Positions 22,711 through 34,901 of a DNA stretch of 64,000 nucleotides are shown in pieces. The DNA is from Parasponia andersonii (taxonomy: Eukaryota; Streptophyta; Magnoliopsida; Rosales; Cannabaceae): contig JXTB01000004.1 in the NCBI GenBank assembly GCA_002914805.1, positions 1,628,039 to 1,692,038 of the forward strand, given 5' to 3'. Made by a program: the position numbers and the translations under genes. Each line of letters begins with the position of its first letter. Positions within the stretch are counted from its first letter, which is position 1. The notes below the pieces were generated by a model. It did no database searches. It saw only the letters and a program-made list of their open reading frames with translations, and was not told the origin of the DNA.

Positions 22711-24058
22711 TGGCGAACCCAAATAATTTTCAAAACTTTTCATATGAGGGGTATTCAACTACTAAATCACTATTTTTTAATGGAACCGATTTTAATTATT
22801 AGAAAAATAGGATGCTTACATATCTACATTCTTTAGATTTTGATTTATGGCGTATGTTACTAAAGGTCCATTTGGTTTTAAGAAAAAGGTTGATGATAAA
22901 TTTGTTGATAAAGAAATTTAAGAATATGATATAAATGATAAAATTGCATTTTCAAAAAACGGTAGAGCTATGCATATTTTGATTTGTGGTATGGATAGAG
23001 ATTTATTTAATAATGTTGAAAAAGCCACAAATACTCATGAAATGTGGAATATACTTGAAATTTCGTATCAAGGCACAAATTCTATGAAAGAGACGAAAAT
23101 CAATATTCTTACACACCAATATGAATTGTTCAAGATGCATAAAGATGAGATTATTGCTCAAATATTTACTAGATTCATTATTATTAGTAACTCTCTTAAT
23201 GCTCTTGAAAAATCGTTTTCTAACATAGATTTGGTTAATAAAGTGCTTAGGAGTCTTCCTAAAGTGTATCTAAGTAAAGTGGTGGCAATTCAAGAAGCTA
23301 GAGATCTCACCAAACTTCCTCTAGAAGAACTCATGGGTTCACTCATGACATTTGAGACCTTAATAAAAGAAAGTAATGAAGGGGATCAAAAAGACAATAT
23401 GTGCTTCATGGCAATAGAAAATGAGGTAAGCTCACTTGAGCCTAAAAGTAAATTTCATGATGTTAGTGATACTAGTAGTGAGTTTAGTGATAGTGATTGT
23501 GATTTGTCATATGAAAACTTGTTGAGTGATTTTAATGAGTTACATACAAATTATGAAAAAATCATTTTTAAAAACAATGCTCTCAAAAAGAAAATTCTTA
23601 GTTTGTCAAAAATAGTTGAAGAGTTTACCAAAAAAAATGAAGTAAAATTACTTTGTAGTAATTGTGATGTTTTGTCAAAAGAAAACACTTCCTTAAATGA
23701 CAAAATTTTTGACTTAACTAAAATTGTCCACAAATTTACAAATAGAAAGAAAAACTTTGATTTAATACTTGGTGGACAAAAATGTGTTTTTAACAAAGAA
23801 GATATTGAGTACAAATCTTCTATAAAACAAAAATACCTCAAGAACTATTTTATGAAAGCTAGTATAAATGACACAAAGTACACTTGCACTTATTGCAATC
23901 AATATGGACATACTATTTTTTCATGCTTTGTAAAGAAAAATACATATTTTGGTGGAAAACTAGCTGGGTACCAAAGAGTTCAAAGACTAACCCCCAAAGA
24001 CCCAAAGTTATGTGGGTACCAAAATCTATACTTGAATCTTTGTTATAGGAACAAGTAA
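22711..24058 (+). pseudogene. Sirevirus-type gag
   Basis: The region starts with MANPNNFQNFSYEG and a DUF4219-like start (STTKSLFFNGTDFNY), followed by the UBN2-type capsid domain (EMWNILEISYQGTNSMKETKINILTHQYELF and LTKLPLEELMGSLMTFE). A long coiled coil follows, and then a zinc knuckle CTYCNQYGHTIFSC (Cys-x2-Cys-x4-His-x4-Cys). The coiled coil after the capsid part is a mark of Sirevirus gag. Most of the frame is open from 22970 to 24058. Fossil, partly broken. Confidence 0.85.
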
Positions 24059-25984
24059 GAAAGTGGGTGCTCCAAGAACAAAACCAATGACTTCATCAAG
24101 TTCTCAATTTTTACAAAGAAATAATGGTGGATATTTTCTTTTGGAGACAACACAAAAAACAAGATCATGTGCATAAGTGATTTTGGAGAAATGCATAAAT
24201 GATGTTGTTGTAGGTTCGGTATTTAAGCTTGAATGATTGGAGCTTAACGACAAATCAAAAAATGATGATTAAGTCCAATCTCAACACAATGAAGATGGAG
24301 AGCTTTTCTAAAGATAGTATAGGTGATTTTATTTGAATTATTTATAAGTATAAATTTGATTAACAAATTAATCACTTTTATATAATTCAAATAGCTTACA
24401 CAATGCATATTGCTTAAACTCTTATATTTGTGCAAATACTTGATAGTTTTTATATAATAAACACCATGTATAATTAATTGAATTATTTTATCTATATTGG
24501 TATTGTATTTGAACTCAAAATGATGCATTACTTGAATTCAATGTTTACACTTTTTAACTTTATCATTTTGCATTTTTATGCATGATTTTTTTTTTTTATG
24601 GAAACAGTTTTTTTTTATGAATATCACATATAAGATTCTCATTAGCTTTCAAAACATGCTTTGTTATGTTTTATCTTTTCTGAACATCTATTTCTTATGG
24701 TTGTTTAAACTTGGATAACATATCATGTTTGGATTAGATACTTGTTATTAGTTGTTCATTCATATTTTTACTTTACATTTGTTAATTGGTATCAATCTTA
24801 TCCTTTATGTTTACACAACTTTTTAATGATATCAAAAGGAGAAGAAGAATGTGTTTTTGATTTAAATTATTTCAATTGGTATCAAGTTAGTCATTTTATC
24901 TGACTTATTGCCTTACTTGGTATCAACTTGGTATAATTTTTCAAAATAAAATTGGTATCTATTGGCATAGTTTTAATTGGTGTCAAACTTGGTTATTCTT
25001 TTTCTTCAAATATAATTGGTAAATTTTTTTAAAAATAATTGGTATCCATAATTGATATCTTTCATATATGATTCATAATTTCTTACTTTGGTTTTTGACA
25101 TTTTGATCATGATTCATATATTGAAGGGGGAGTATATTTATGATTTGCTTGTGCTAAATTCATCATTATCATTTTTTCATGAATTTTATGCTCTCCATAA
25201 TTTTATGAAAATGAAGGAAAGGAAATTATTTCACTATTGTACTTTAATAAATTTGGATTTCTCCTATGCTTTATGATGATTATACTTAGAGAATTTATTT
25301 TTTAATAAGTAAAATATTAAGATTTAGAGCTTTGATTATCTTGATGTGATGAAATTTCTCTACTTGGAATATGCTATACTTCTTATACTCATTGGCATCA
25401 CATTGTTGATCAATCTTATGTTTGACATTGTTATTCTTGTTTTGAAGATTGTTCAATCCTAGCTTCCTCCATATCTCCTTATTGCTTAACTTGTCATATT
25501 ATTTTTTACATGGAGAGAAATTGTTTGATTATTACTCTTTAATATACTTTTGTCATGAATTCAAATGGAGAAAGTAGTATAGTGAATTCATATAGGGAGA
25601 ATCTTATTTTAAAGATAAATTAGTTTTTATACAATATCTAGTTTGATATTTCTCTCTATCTTTTTAATGATGTCAAATGGGGGAGAATAATGTTGATTTA
25701 TGAATATGAAAAGAAAGGATTCATTTATGAGTGTGCATAGTTTAAGGGAGAGAACTTTGTTTAGCATACATTTCTAATTTTCTCACAATATGCTTATGAT
25801 GCTTAATTGAGTTAAAAAGGGGGGGAGGCAAATCCCATTAGCTTTCTCAAGCATATTTTGAAATAGAGCTTAAAATATGGTAAGGAATAAGATAAACTTG
25901 TCTCATTTCATACTTTAATATCCTTATTGCATATTTTCTATTATCTCATAAATCAATGTTTGTCATCATCAAAAAAGGGGAGAT
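24059..25984 (+). other. Non-coding interior of the Sirevirus derivative
   Basis: There is no coding signal. It contains about eight ATTGGTATCA-like motifs between 24783 and 25050. It also has polypurine-like tracts at about 25124, 25679, 25818 and 25973, the last one adjoining the 3' LTR. In full Sireviruses this place holds the tail after pol. Confidence 0.75.
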
Positions 25985-27505
25985 TACTGGAAAATTAAGG
26001 TTTCAATCTTATTGACTCTTATTTTGAAGATAACAAATATTTAATTTAGTATTAATGATTTTACTTGAGTGTGTAGTGAAATAATTTTAAAGTTCTAGCT
26101 CAAGTTAATCAAGAAATCAAGTTTGAAGATGAATGCTTATGGACTTATTAGAATCAAGCTTGAAGATGGACAATCAAGATACAAGACCATACTTAGATAG
26201 AGTATATTTCATATTTAGTCTTATATTTGATTTAGTTCATTGCACATAGATTCTCTTCGATATGGCTCAAAAATCTTTCAAATGAATTTTCAAACAAATC
26301 TTCAAAGAATTAGCTAAACTTTAAATCCACTAATTCTTAATTATTTGAAAATAAATATCATTTCTAATCTAGCCCAAATATTCTCAAAAGTACATTTTTA
26401 AATGTTAAAAATAATTTGAAAAGAAAGTTTTAATAACGAACAAAAATTGGTTCACATAAACCAAAAATAGGTTTATGAACAATTAGCGTGGTCAACAAAA
26501 TAATAGCCAAAAATGACCGTTGGAGCAGAACTGGCATGTCAGACTCAAACGCTTAGTTTTTTGGTCGACCAAAATTATTTCTAGTAGACCAAAATTTTGG
26601 CAGCAAGTTACCAACGGTCGAAAACGTCTAGTTTTTGAAGATGCCTTGAAATAGAGCCAAGTTTGATGACTTAGAATAAGAGAATATGAACCTACATTGA
26701 TACCCAATCAGTTTTTAAGTACAAAAAGCTCTCACTTTACTCTACTTTAACTTTCAAATTTATTTGACCCATTCCTAGAGCATCATTTTTGCATTGTTCT
26801 CAAATCATCTAAGCTTGTCTTGTATTATTTCTTTGAGAGGTGATTCTTTGAGTAAGTGTTCACTTGTACTTTCATAAAATCATTATTGAGAGATGAGGTT
26901 AGCACCAGAGTTATAAACAACCCGGTAAAGGTGAGGTTGCCACAGGATTTTTAATCAATTCGATTTAAGTGAGGTTACTGCTGGAATCATAAATAACCCG
27001 TGAGTTGGTGAGATGGGCACCATCTAAATAATCTGTATAGGTGAGGTTGTCACCGAAATCAAAATAATATGAGGTTAGGCATGATGGAGCCGGAGTCAAG
27101 ACTATTGTAAAGGTTAGGGTGTGCATAAGAAGAATTCACTCTGTTTGTAAAAGGGTCGGTCAAATCCATAATTTTGATCTGATAGTGGAAAGCTTAAAGC
27201 AAGTTACCGAGGGCTGGGGACGTAGGCAAACCATCGTGTTTGTTGAACCTCGTAAAAACTGAGTTTGCACTTTCTCTATCCCTACACTCTTTATTTTATT
27301 GCAAGCAATTTAATTGAGTGTTTGATATTTAGTGTGCTAAATATATATGCTATTATTGCTATATGTTTGGCATTATTGTTGATTTAGCTAAAAAGTTTCA
27401 AAATAGTAGTCTATGGTTTTGAATGGTTGAAAAGTTTCTTAAAACATTTTAAAACGCAATTCATCCCCTATTGGGTTGTCAATCTTGGGCTAACAATAGG
27501 TAACA
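25985..27505 (+). repeat. 3' LTR of the Sirevirus derivative
   Basis: It follows the polypurine tract and ends GGTAACA at 27505, followed by the target duplication GCTTT (27506-27510). It differs from the 5' LTR at many sites, so the insertion is not recent. Confidence 0.9.
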
Positions 27506-27510
27506 GCTTT

Positions 27511-28300
27511 GATAAGTGCACGAGTACGTCTCTGACCTAGGTGACTAGGCCACAAGGAATTGTGGCACTCTTTGATAAGTTCTTTTCTTAAGTTCTCCCA
27601 CTTAGGCATATAGAGTCGATTTCCTTTGGTGTAGAAAAGTCTGTTGCTCATCCAAAAGCGTCTTGTCTTTCCTTCCTTCACTAGGGGGAGTAGGCTCTTT
27701 GCAAGAGCATCGTGTTCTAATCCTTCCTTGATTTTCTCCATCAAGGTACTATCGGGCCTACTTAAGGTAGCTAGCTCCACCTTTCTACTTAGGGTATCTG
27801 CCACCATATTGGCCTTCCTAGGCTTGTATTCAAGCCTATAGTCGAATTCTGCCAAGAAGTCTTGCCACCGAGCTTACTTGGGACTCAACTTATTTTGAGT
27901 TTGAAAGTTGCTTATGGCTACGTTGTTAGTCATGATCGTAAAGTGAGCACCTAGTAAGTAATGTCAGTATATCCTTAGGCAATGGATAATGCCAGTCATC
28001 TCTTTTTCTTACACCGTGTAGCGTCTCTCGGTATCATTGAGCTTGTCGCTTTCATAAGCAATGGGACGCCCTTCTTGCATTAGTACTCTGCTAATAACAA
28101 AGTTAGAGGCATTCGTGTGAAGCTCATAAGCCTTAGAGTGGTCAGGCAAACTGAAAACCGACTCTTCGCTTACTACTATCTTCAAGCCTTAGAGTGTTCT
28201 TCTTGGTAGTTTAGTAAGTGGTGCACTGCTCTTGCTGAGTAAGACTTGATGAACCACCTATAGTAGTTCATAAGTCCAAGAAAAGACCTTAACTCTGACA
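27511..28300 (-). pseudogene. Chromovirus RNase H and integrase zinc finger remnant
   Basis: The frame 27855-27490 has the RNase H end LEYKPRKANMVADTLSRK, then integrase N-terminal KRLYMPKWENLRKELIKECHNS. It leads straight to the position where the Sirevirus insertion cuts the integrase. Further right, toward 28300, there are RNase H core remains. Fossil. Confidence 0.8.
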
Positions 28301-28439
28301 CCTTAGTAGGAGGTTCCCACTCTCGGATGGCTTACACCTTGGCTTCATTCATCACAAGTTTCCCATCCTTTATCTTATGCCTTAGGAACATCACTTTCTC
28401 TTGGGCGAAGGAGCACTTCTCCTTCTTGATGAATAGTTG

Positions 28440-28960
28440 GTTTTCCTTTAAGACCTCAAATACCTTCCTTAAATGTTATAGGTGCTCTTCCATGGTTTTG
28501 CTGTAGATGACTATATCATCAAGATAGACTACCACAAACCGATCAAGGTAGGGATGGAATAACTTATTCATGAAGATGCAGACGGTAGCAGGTGCATTGG
28601 TAAGACCAAATGGCATGATTAAGGACTCGTAAGCACCATACCTTGTCATGTACGTAGTCTTGGGCTCATCTCCCTCTGCTATGCACACTTGGTAGTACCC
28701 CAAGCACAGATCAAGTTTTGAAAAGTATCTAGTATTTCCAAGTTGAACAAACAAGTCGGCAATTAGTGGGATGGGGTACTTGTTCTTCACCATCACCTTG
28801 TTAAGTGCCCGGTACTCAATGCACATCCTTAGTAAGCCATCTTTTTTCTTCTGGAACAATATCAGGGCATTGAAATGAGCTTTGGAGGGCCTGATGAAAC
28901 CCACATCAAGTAACTACTTAAGTTGTTTCTAGAGTTTTGCCAGTTCTGGAGGGGCCATTT
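28440..28960 (-). pseudogene. Chromovirus reverse transcriptase remnant
   Basis: The frame 28904-28476 contains [23 protein letters not shown], the [10 protein letters not shown] and [13 protein letters not shown] blocks, [13 protein letters not shown] and the catalytic [11 protein letters not shown]. Order and spacing match Ty3/gypsy reverse transcriptases. Fossil. Confidence 0.92.
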
Positions 28961-29059
28961 GATAGAGACTCATCACGGGTGGTATCGTGCCTAGCTCAAG
29001 CTCGTTTTTATGATCCACCTCCTTTCTAGGTGGAAGTTTCTTAGGCAGGGCATTAGGTA

Positions 29060-29560
29060 TCACATCTTAAAATTCATCTAAGATAGATTGCACCTCCATG
29101 GGCAGGTTACCTTGAGGTTCCAACTCTTTATCATTGTGCTCTTTTAGGATGGCTAAGTATCTCTTCTCCTCCCTTCTCAAGCCCTTTTTAAATTGAAGTG
29201 CAAAGAGTACTTTATTTTCCGCTTTTGTGGATCGCTCTATTGGTATCACATAGGCCTTTTCACTATCCATGATGCATATAGAGTTGGCAAAAAGAACATA
29301 GAATGCCCGCACTATATCAAGAAACTTCAAACCAAGCACTACTACAAAGTCGTCCATAGACACCACTGATAATTCAAGTTGGCTAGTCCATGCACCTAGG
29401 CTAGCCTTGATACCATGAGCAACCTCATGAATGGGGCGCACGGTAGAGTTTACTACCTTAAGGGAGCCTCCTCTATTAGATACCAACGAGCCCAACCGCC
29501 TAGCTTCCTTAATAGAGATGAAGTTGTGGTATGCACCTGTGTCAACCAAGACTTAAGTAG
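29060..29560 (-). pseudogene. Chromovirus aspartic protease remnant
   Basis: The segment begins with MVDTGAYHNFISIKEARRLG, the DTGA active-site loop of retroviral-type proteases, followed by SVVSMDDFVVVLGLKFLD. It sits between gag and reverse transcriptase, as expected. Fossil. Confidence 0.85.
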
Positions 29561-29639
29561 ATTTACCATTGATTGTTGCATCCACAAAGAGTAGGCCCTT
29601 AGCTTGTGACTTAAGGACCGATTGCAAGGGTTGAGGAGT

Positions 29640-30860
29640 TGCAAAGAACCAACACGTGCATTACCATCTTCTCTATCACCTCCTTCTTGGTTTGGCTCGG
29701 AGGTGATCAAGGCGTTGAGAGCTTTCTTCTTAGGATACTCGTATACCCAATGTGGCCCATCATAAAGGAAGCACTTGACTCTTGGCTTGGAGAAGTCACA
29801 ATCTTCCTTCTCCTTACCCTTGTCCTTGTTCTTGTAAGAGGAAGTATCTTTGTTCCACTTTCCCCCTTTTGCTTGCTATCCCTCAATCTTTGCTCCACCA
29901 CCCTTCTTGTCTTTGGCCTTAGAAGGGTCCTTATTGGTAGAGTAATTAACAAGGCTCTCAGCTATAGCAATAGCATCTACCAAGTCCTACACACCATGAT
30001 ACTTGAGCCCTAACTTGGCTCAATTTTGAAGACCATCAATGATCAGGAACATGGCATCTTTATCTGAAGTGTCAGGGACTTCGAGCAAGAGTGTGGTAAA
30101 CTCTTTCATGTAGTCTCTAATACTACCAGATTGTTTGAGTGGCGAAGGCAACCTCTCCCCTCTTCTTCAGTATTCTCAGGGAAGAATTTCCTCTTAAGCT
30201 CTCTCTTGAAATAATCAAAGGTGGCTATGGTGCACACCTCTCGTTGCATCTCCCTGTGTCTCCGCCTCCACTATAGCATGGCAATATTAGATACAAGGCA
30301 ATATTATGAATTTTACTGGCATCGTCTGTCACACCAGCAGCCTCGAAGTATTGCTCAAGTCCCCATAGGAAGCTCTCAACTTCCCAAGCATTGTGAGTAT
30401 CATTAAAAGTCGTTGGTTTAGGCACCTCGACCTTTCTTGCCTTAATAGTTGTGGTGGTAGTCACTCCCATAGTCACTGCTTGCTTACATAAAGCAAGATC
30501 ACTACTCATCTCATCTACTCTAAGTAAAATATTAGTGAGTTCTCTTTAGAAGAGATCTTGTACCTTGGCAATCTCCGAATGAAGGGACTCGATCTCGTGC
30601 GCTAAGTCAGCCTCTAGCCCACCTAGTGCATCTTTGATGCCACTGTGGATCTCTACATCCTCAGTCTCTAAACCGTCGTAACGACCATTTAGATCATCTA
30701 CTCGCTCACCTAACGTGCCTAAGTTGGACTCTAGTTGGGACACTCTAGCTTCAAAGCTAGTCACCACGTCCCTCGACTTGCCGCGGGTAGCACCCTTCTT
30801 CCCTTCATCACACTAACGTTCAGAAGTACTAATTTCAATAGGTCAGGAGTTGCAACCATG
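29640..30860 (-). pseudogene. Chromovirus gag remnant
   Basis: The N-terminal part (30767-30546) is a predicted coiled coil (LESNLGTLGERVDDLNGRYDGLE). The capsid part holds KVEVPKPTTFNDTHNAWEVESFLWGLEQYF, a signature I associate with Galadriel-like chromoviruses. A lysine-rich end follows toward the protease. Fossil, broken. Confidence 0.8.
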
Positions 30861-30908
30861 GTCTTCATATAGACAATAGAACCACCAAGATATAACGAGC
30901 AGCCAAAG

Positions 30909-30922
30909 CTCTGATACCACAC
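30909..30922 (-). other. Primer binding site (initiator methionine tRNA type)
   Basis: The minus strand reads TGGTATCAGAGC next to the right LTR. This is the standard plant initiator-methionine primer site and fixes the element's orientation. Confidence 0.9.
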
Positions 30923-31570
30923 TGTCACGACCCTAGCCTCAAATTAGACAATCGTGTGGTACTTAGTACAATCCATTGCACTAAGTCAGCCTACCAACAT
31001 TCAAGAAAAAGGACTTAGAGTAAACTTTGAGACAAAGTGGCAAAGGATAGGAGAGTTTAAGTGAATGAAAGCTTTGTATTACTCTTAGAATGCTTACAAC
31101 TCTCACAATAGGACTTGTATATAAATGAACCCAAGGGTTCCTTTATATAGGCAAAGCCTATACTAACTAAGGGTTATGATCACGCCAAGTGGCATGATCT
31201 TACAAAGGATCTAAAATAATCCCAAATAAAATAGTAATATCTACAAAGAAATTTACATAGAAAAATCTAGAACAAGCATGATCTAGATCCTTCTAGGAGG
31301 TTCATCCACCATCTTGGCTCTTCCAAGTCATTTTAGGAGATTTTAGGACTGTTCAAACCCATCTAGTACCATCCGGCATTGTCTAGAGCCTTCTAGGACT
31401 TAGTAGCACCATCTAGAGTCTTCTAGCATGACCAAGAACTCTCTTGATTATTCTAAAAGTATCCACCATGTTTTACGACCTTCTTCTATCCGTTTGGGTT
31501 AGTATATATAGAGGATATTAGAGCTATGAACAACAATATTTTGATTTCAGGGAGCTAAGTGAGTGGGGCG
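30923..31570 (-). repeat. 5' LTR of the chromovirus
   Basis: Starts TGTCACGACC and ends GTGGGGCG. It aligns with 19269-19919 throughout. Confidence 0.9.
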
Positions 31571-33809
31571 TAATATTAGGCTAATGTTAGAAAATTGTTC
31601 CTTTTCAAAATATTATTACAAAAATGATATTTTAACAATTAATTAGTGAAGTTGATATTTTTTCAAATTATTTTCAAAAGTGATATTTCTATAATATTTC
31701 TGTAATAATAATATTTTCTAAATATTTTAGAAAAGTAACATTTTTTGAAATAATCAACAAAAATGATATTGTTCTAAATTCTTTTGAAAGGTAGTATTTA
31801 TGTAATTCTCAGATTTTTGAGTGTAACTTATGCTATAGATCTCAAAACTGAATTCTGAGTTCGAATTTGGATTTAGTCAGGTCGAGATATGAATTTTGAT
31901 ATAAAATATGATAATGTTTTGTAGTAGCACAAAAATTAGATTTTCATAAAAGTGCATCATTTTGCGTGCCACAAATCGGTCCCATGTCGGGGTCTATTTT
32001 GATAATGTATATGTCTAATCTAGCATTTTTGGGTAAACTGAATTCAGTGGTGACCTCCGTTTCTCCATTTAAGGCTCCAATGGAAAAGTCACTTTTTCGA
32101 GTGGACTTACTAGGATTCGGAAACTACCATTCGAATACCTAACTGACCAACAGGAGTTTCTTCGAGTGTCATTGACTTGGTATTACTACCATATTGAGGA
32201 AGCGGTTCAATTACCTGATTTTATGTTTGTTTTGATTTATAATTACATTAAAACTTATGAAAAATCGTGATTTCACGATGGTTTGACAAATTGTTAAAAA
32301 TTGTTGGATTATACTAGGATTGAACTGTGTAGATTATTTTACATATTTTTATATTGTGATTATGGGGTAATATAGCAGTGTGCTTCCCATGTTATAGTAA
32401 ATCCTAGAGAAATGCTAAATTGGATTTTAAAGCATGATTTGATTCATGGATACATGGTTATTATGAGTTGTTACATGTTGTATATACCGTAGGATCACAC
32501 ACTTGAGTTTCATTATTGCATCATAGTAGTTTAGATTGCTGGCAAGTTACTGCAGTACTAGGTGAAAGACCTAGGGCCCCTGTGCAGGTTTTTGCTGATA
32601 TGTCTACGGGCAGTATTAGGATACTAGGTTCCTCTTTTACAGAGGTATTACAAGAATGTGATGGGAGGATGAGAGCTCACTTATATTCTTATTGATATAT
32701 GATATGTAAAATGATGTGGTTTTAGATTTAGTTTTGAATATGTGATTATTATAGGTACCAATTATTTTATAAACTTAGTTTATAAATGGATTTTAGAAAA
32801 TGTATTTACCATGCAGGTTTGGTATAATTGCATCCACCCAAAAAAATAATTGAATTTCTACCGAGCATGTGAATGCTCACCTCCCTACTTCTTTCCTTTT
32901 CAGGTGTTTGTCTAGTTGAGGTACTAATTTAGATGGTCAGATAAGCAGTGTAGCTTGTATCTTCAATTCTACTCTTAATCTCTGGTGGATATTCTTACTC
33001 TATTGACTTTCTTTCCTTATTCAATTATTTAGTCAAGATTAGTAAGTGGTTGATGAGGGTGATTTTGTTGATAATTTGAGAACTTGAAATTGCAAGTAAT
33101 TTTATATAACCTATTTTGGACATTAAATTAAAGGTTTCAGTTGAACTCAATTTACTAAAGTTTATAATTTTTTCAACAAGTTTCCGAATGAGATAGTTGG
33201 AAATTTTTTAAAACTTTGATAGGTATTTTTCTTAAGTAATTAAAACTAATAAAAGTTTTAATGATTATAAAATTTATAATGATTTAAGGATCAAAACAAA
33301 ATTATCTAATACTTAATTTCTCCTAAATTTTGTAAAATTAATATTTTATTATATTTTCACATAAAGTTACTAAAAGTCGTGGCTTTAAATTTTAGATCGT
33401 GACAGTTTAAGCGTGTATTTTTCAGGAACAAAAATCACTACACTATATCCTATTATATTCGTAATTCTAATGTTTCATGATAGACTTTTTAGATATTACT
33501 TATTGTTTTCAATTATCTATTGTCTAGTTATTCATGTATTTATTTTTGAATCATACCTACTTAGGATTTTAACCATACGCTTTTCTTCGTATTATATTGA
33601 GAAGTTTAAAATTTAAATTTTTTTCTTTTTGAGTGGATTTTGAATTTTGAAGGAAAAAAAGAAGAAAATTTTGCCTAATGCAATTTTTTTAATTTAAATA
33701 AGTATTTATTTAATTGACTAAATAAGCGTATTATAATTTTCTTTTATAATAGTCACCTCAAAAAGATACTGATTATGAGGAAACATTCTTTCTTGTTACG
33801 GAGTTTATG

Positions 33810-34190
33810 CATTTTTATTAGCATTTTAATCTATTTTGCACTTGTGTCTCTGTCCAATTTTGAGCATTTTGAGCCTGTTTCTAGGCATTTTAGTCTTTGC
33901 TGACTTTTGTATATCTTTCAGAGTCTTACTACTTTGATCTTATTTATGGGTATTTTAGTCTCTGTTGGCTTTGTGTATCTCTTAGATTTCGAGCACTTTT
34001 ATTAGTACTTTAATCTATTTTGCCCTTATGTCTCTGTCTGATTTTGAGTATTTGAGCCTATTTTTTAGGTATTTTAGTCTTTATTAGCTTTGTATATCTC
34101 TCGGATTTTAAATATTTTGATCATATTTGTGGACATTTTAATCTCTATTAGCTTTGTGTATCGCTTAGATTTTCTTTGGGACTTTTTTTT
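33810..34190. repeat. Diverged tandem repeat, period about 185 bp with shorter inner repeats
   Basis: TTTATTAG, CTTTAATCTATTTTGC and TGTCTCTGTC recur about 185 bp apart. Within each unit, blocks of ATTTTAGTCT plus GCTTTGTGTATCTCT recur every 60 to 70 bp. Confidence 0.7.
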
Positions 34191-34479
34191 TGGCTTTTTT
34201 GATATTATCTAAATATTAATTAATGCATATATGAATGCAATATGGTTTTTGGATAACTTTGTAAAAAAAACAATGCAATATTATTTAGGTTTATGCTATC
34301 TTCAAATAGGTTCCTTTTGTCTTTAGAAATTATCTCTCTTTGATTATTATATTGGTAATGACCATCTTGGTATATGTTATATATTGGTTTATCTTCCTCA
34401 TTTTATATTGTGATTGTATTTAGCTCTTTTATTGTAGGTTCTATTATGTTGTGAATGTCCACACACTTGGTACTTGGTC

Positions 34480-34605
34480 TCGTGTGTGCGCATATACGCA
34501 CCCTTGGTATCATATATCATGTGTGCACATATGCACACCCTTGATACCAAGCGCTGAGTGTGCACACCTTTAGGTACTTAGTACCATATGTGTAACATTT
34601 ATTTA
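34480..34605. repeat. Cluster of short hairpins around GTGTGCRCATAYRCAC
   Basis: GTGTGCACATATGCACAC at 34521-34538 has 7-base perfect arms. A diverged version lies at 34484-34501 and a half-copy near 34557. Between them TTGGTAT and ATACCAA also pair. Confidence 0.65.
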
Positions 34606-34901
34606 AAAATTGAACAAAAAAATACTGGCAATATTGATGAGTTACTTCGTCAAACTCGTATTATAACCATAAATGATTTGTTAGTTGACAATGATGACTT
34701 TGAGGACGACACATTAGATTAATATAATGATAAATAAATGGATGTTGGGAGTAGTAATAGTAAGAGTTGTGCTGATCAAAATAAAAAGTTTTTTGATAAA
34801 GAAAATTGAATTGTAAATTATTTCATTTGTTAATAAAATTTTGTATTTTGTATTTTATTGTTTTTATATTATTATTTTAATTTATTGAATTTTTTGCAGT
34901 A

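Larger units (their letters stand above)
21162..27505 (+). mobile_element. Gag-only Sirevirus-type Ty1/copia derivative (non-autonomous)
   Basis: Two LTRs of about 1.5 kb enclose 3.3 kb. The interior holds one gag-like frame and then only AT-rich DNA; no protease, integrase, reverse transcriptase or RNase H was seen. The junction TTTGTCATCATCAAAAAA-GGGGAGATTACTGG before the 3' LTR is the well-known Sirevirus ending. Several other polypurine-like tracts also lie upstream of it, another Sirevirus habit. Perfect 5-base target duplication GCTTT. Structure and content match the class described as terminal repeats with gag (TR-GAG). Confidence 0.85.
19269..31570 (-). mobile_element. Chromovirus-type Ty3/gypsy retrotransposon (Galadriel- or Reina-like), interrupted
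   Basis: It has two LTRs of about 650 bp, an initiator-methionine primer site beside the right LTR and a purine tract beside the left LTR, so it reads on the minus strand. Gag, protease, reverse transcriptase, RNase H, integrase and a chromodomain-like end follow in order from right to left. A separate element (21162-27505) sits in the integrase region. The reading frames are broken many times. The two LTRs differ visibly, by roughly a tenth of positions by eye, so it is not young. No clear target duplication was found. Confidence 0.88.
18505..33404 (+). mobile_element. Tekay-like solo LTR, split by a nested retrotransposon
   Basis: The pieces 18505-19268 and 31571-33404 align in order with the LTRs at 50135-52346 and 58790-60965. 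Shared landmarks are TTCAAATT-CAGCAAA near the start, GATGTTGGACGAAG, TATTACTACCATAT and the ending GTGACA. The flanks GTTTA (18500-18504 and 33405-33409) are a perfect 5-base target duplication. No internal domain of this family is present, so it is a solo LTR. It is older than the chromovirus sitting in it. Confidence 0.88.
33410..34900. other. Non-coding DNA between solo LTR and right CACTA remnant
   Basis: No gene seen. It contains a diverged tandem repeat (33810-34190) and a hairpin cluster (34480-34600). It could be the interior of the right CACTA element, but nothing proves it. Confidence 0.45.

Noticed and set aside
30909-30922. tRNA gene fragment
   Set aside because: The short tRNA complementarity is a primer binding site beside an LTR; no cloverleaf is present.
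33436-33450. CACTACACTATATCC as a 5' CACTA terminus for the right element
   Set aside because: Only the first seven bases agree with the terminus at 37084, the flanking triplets do not match, and no subterminal repeats follow.
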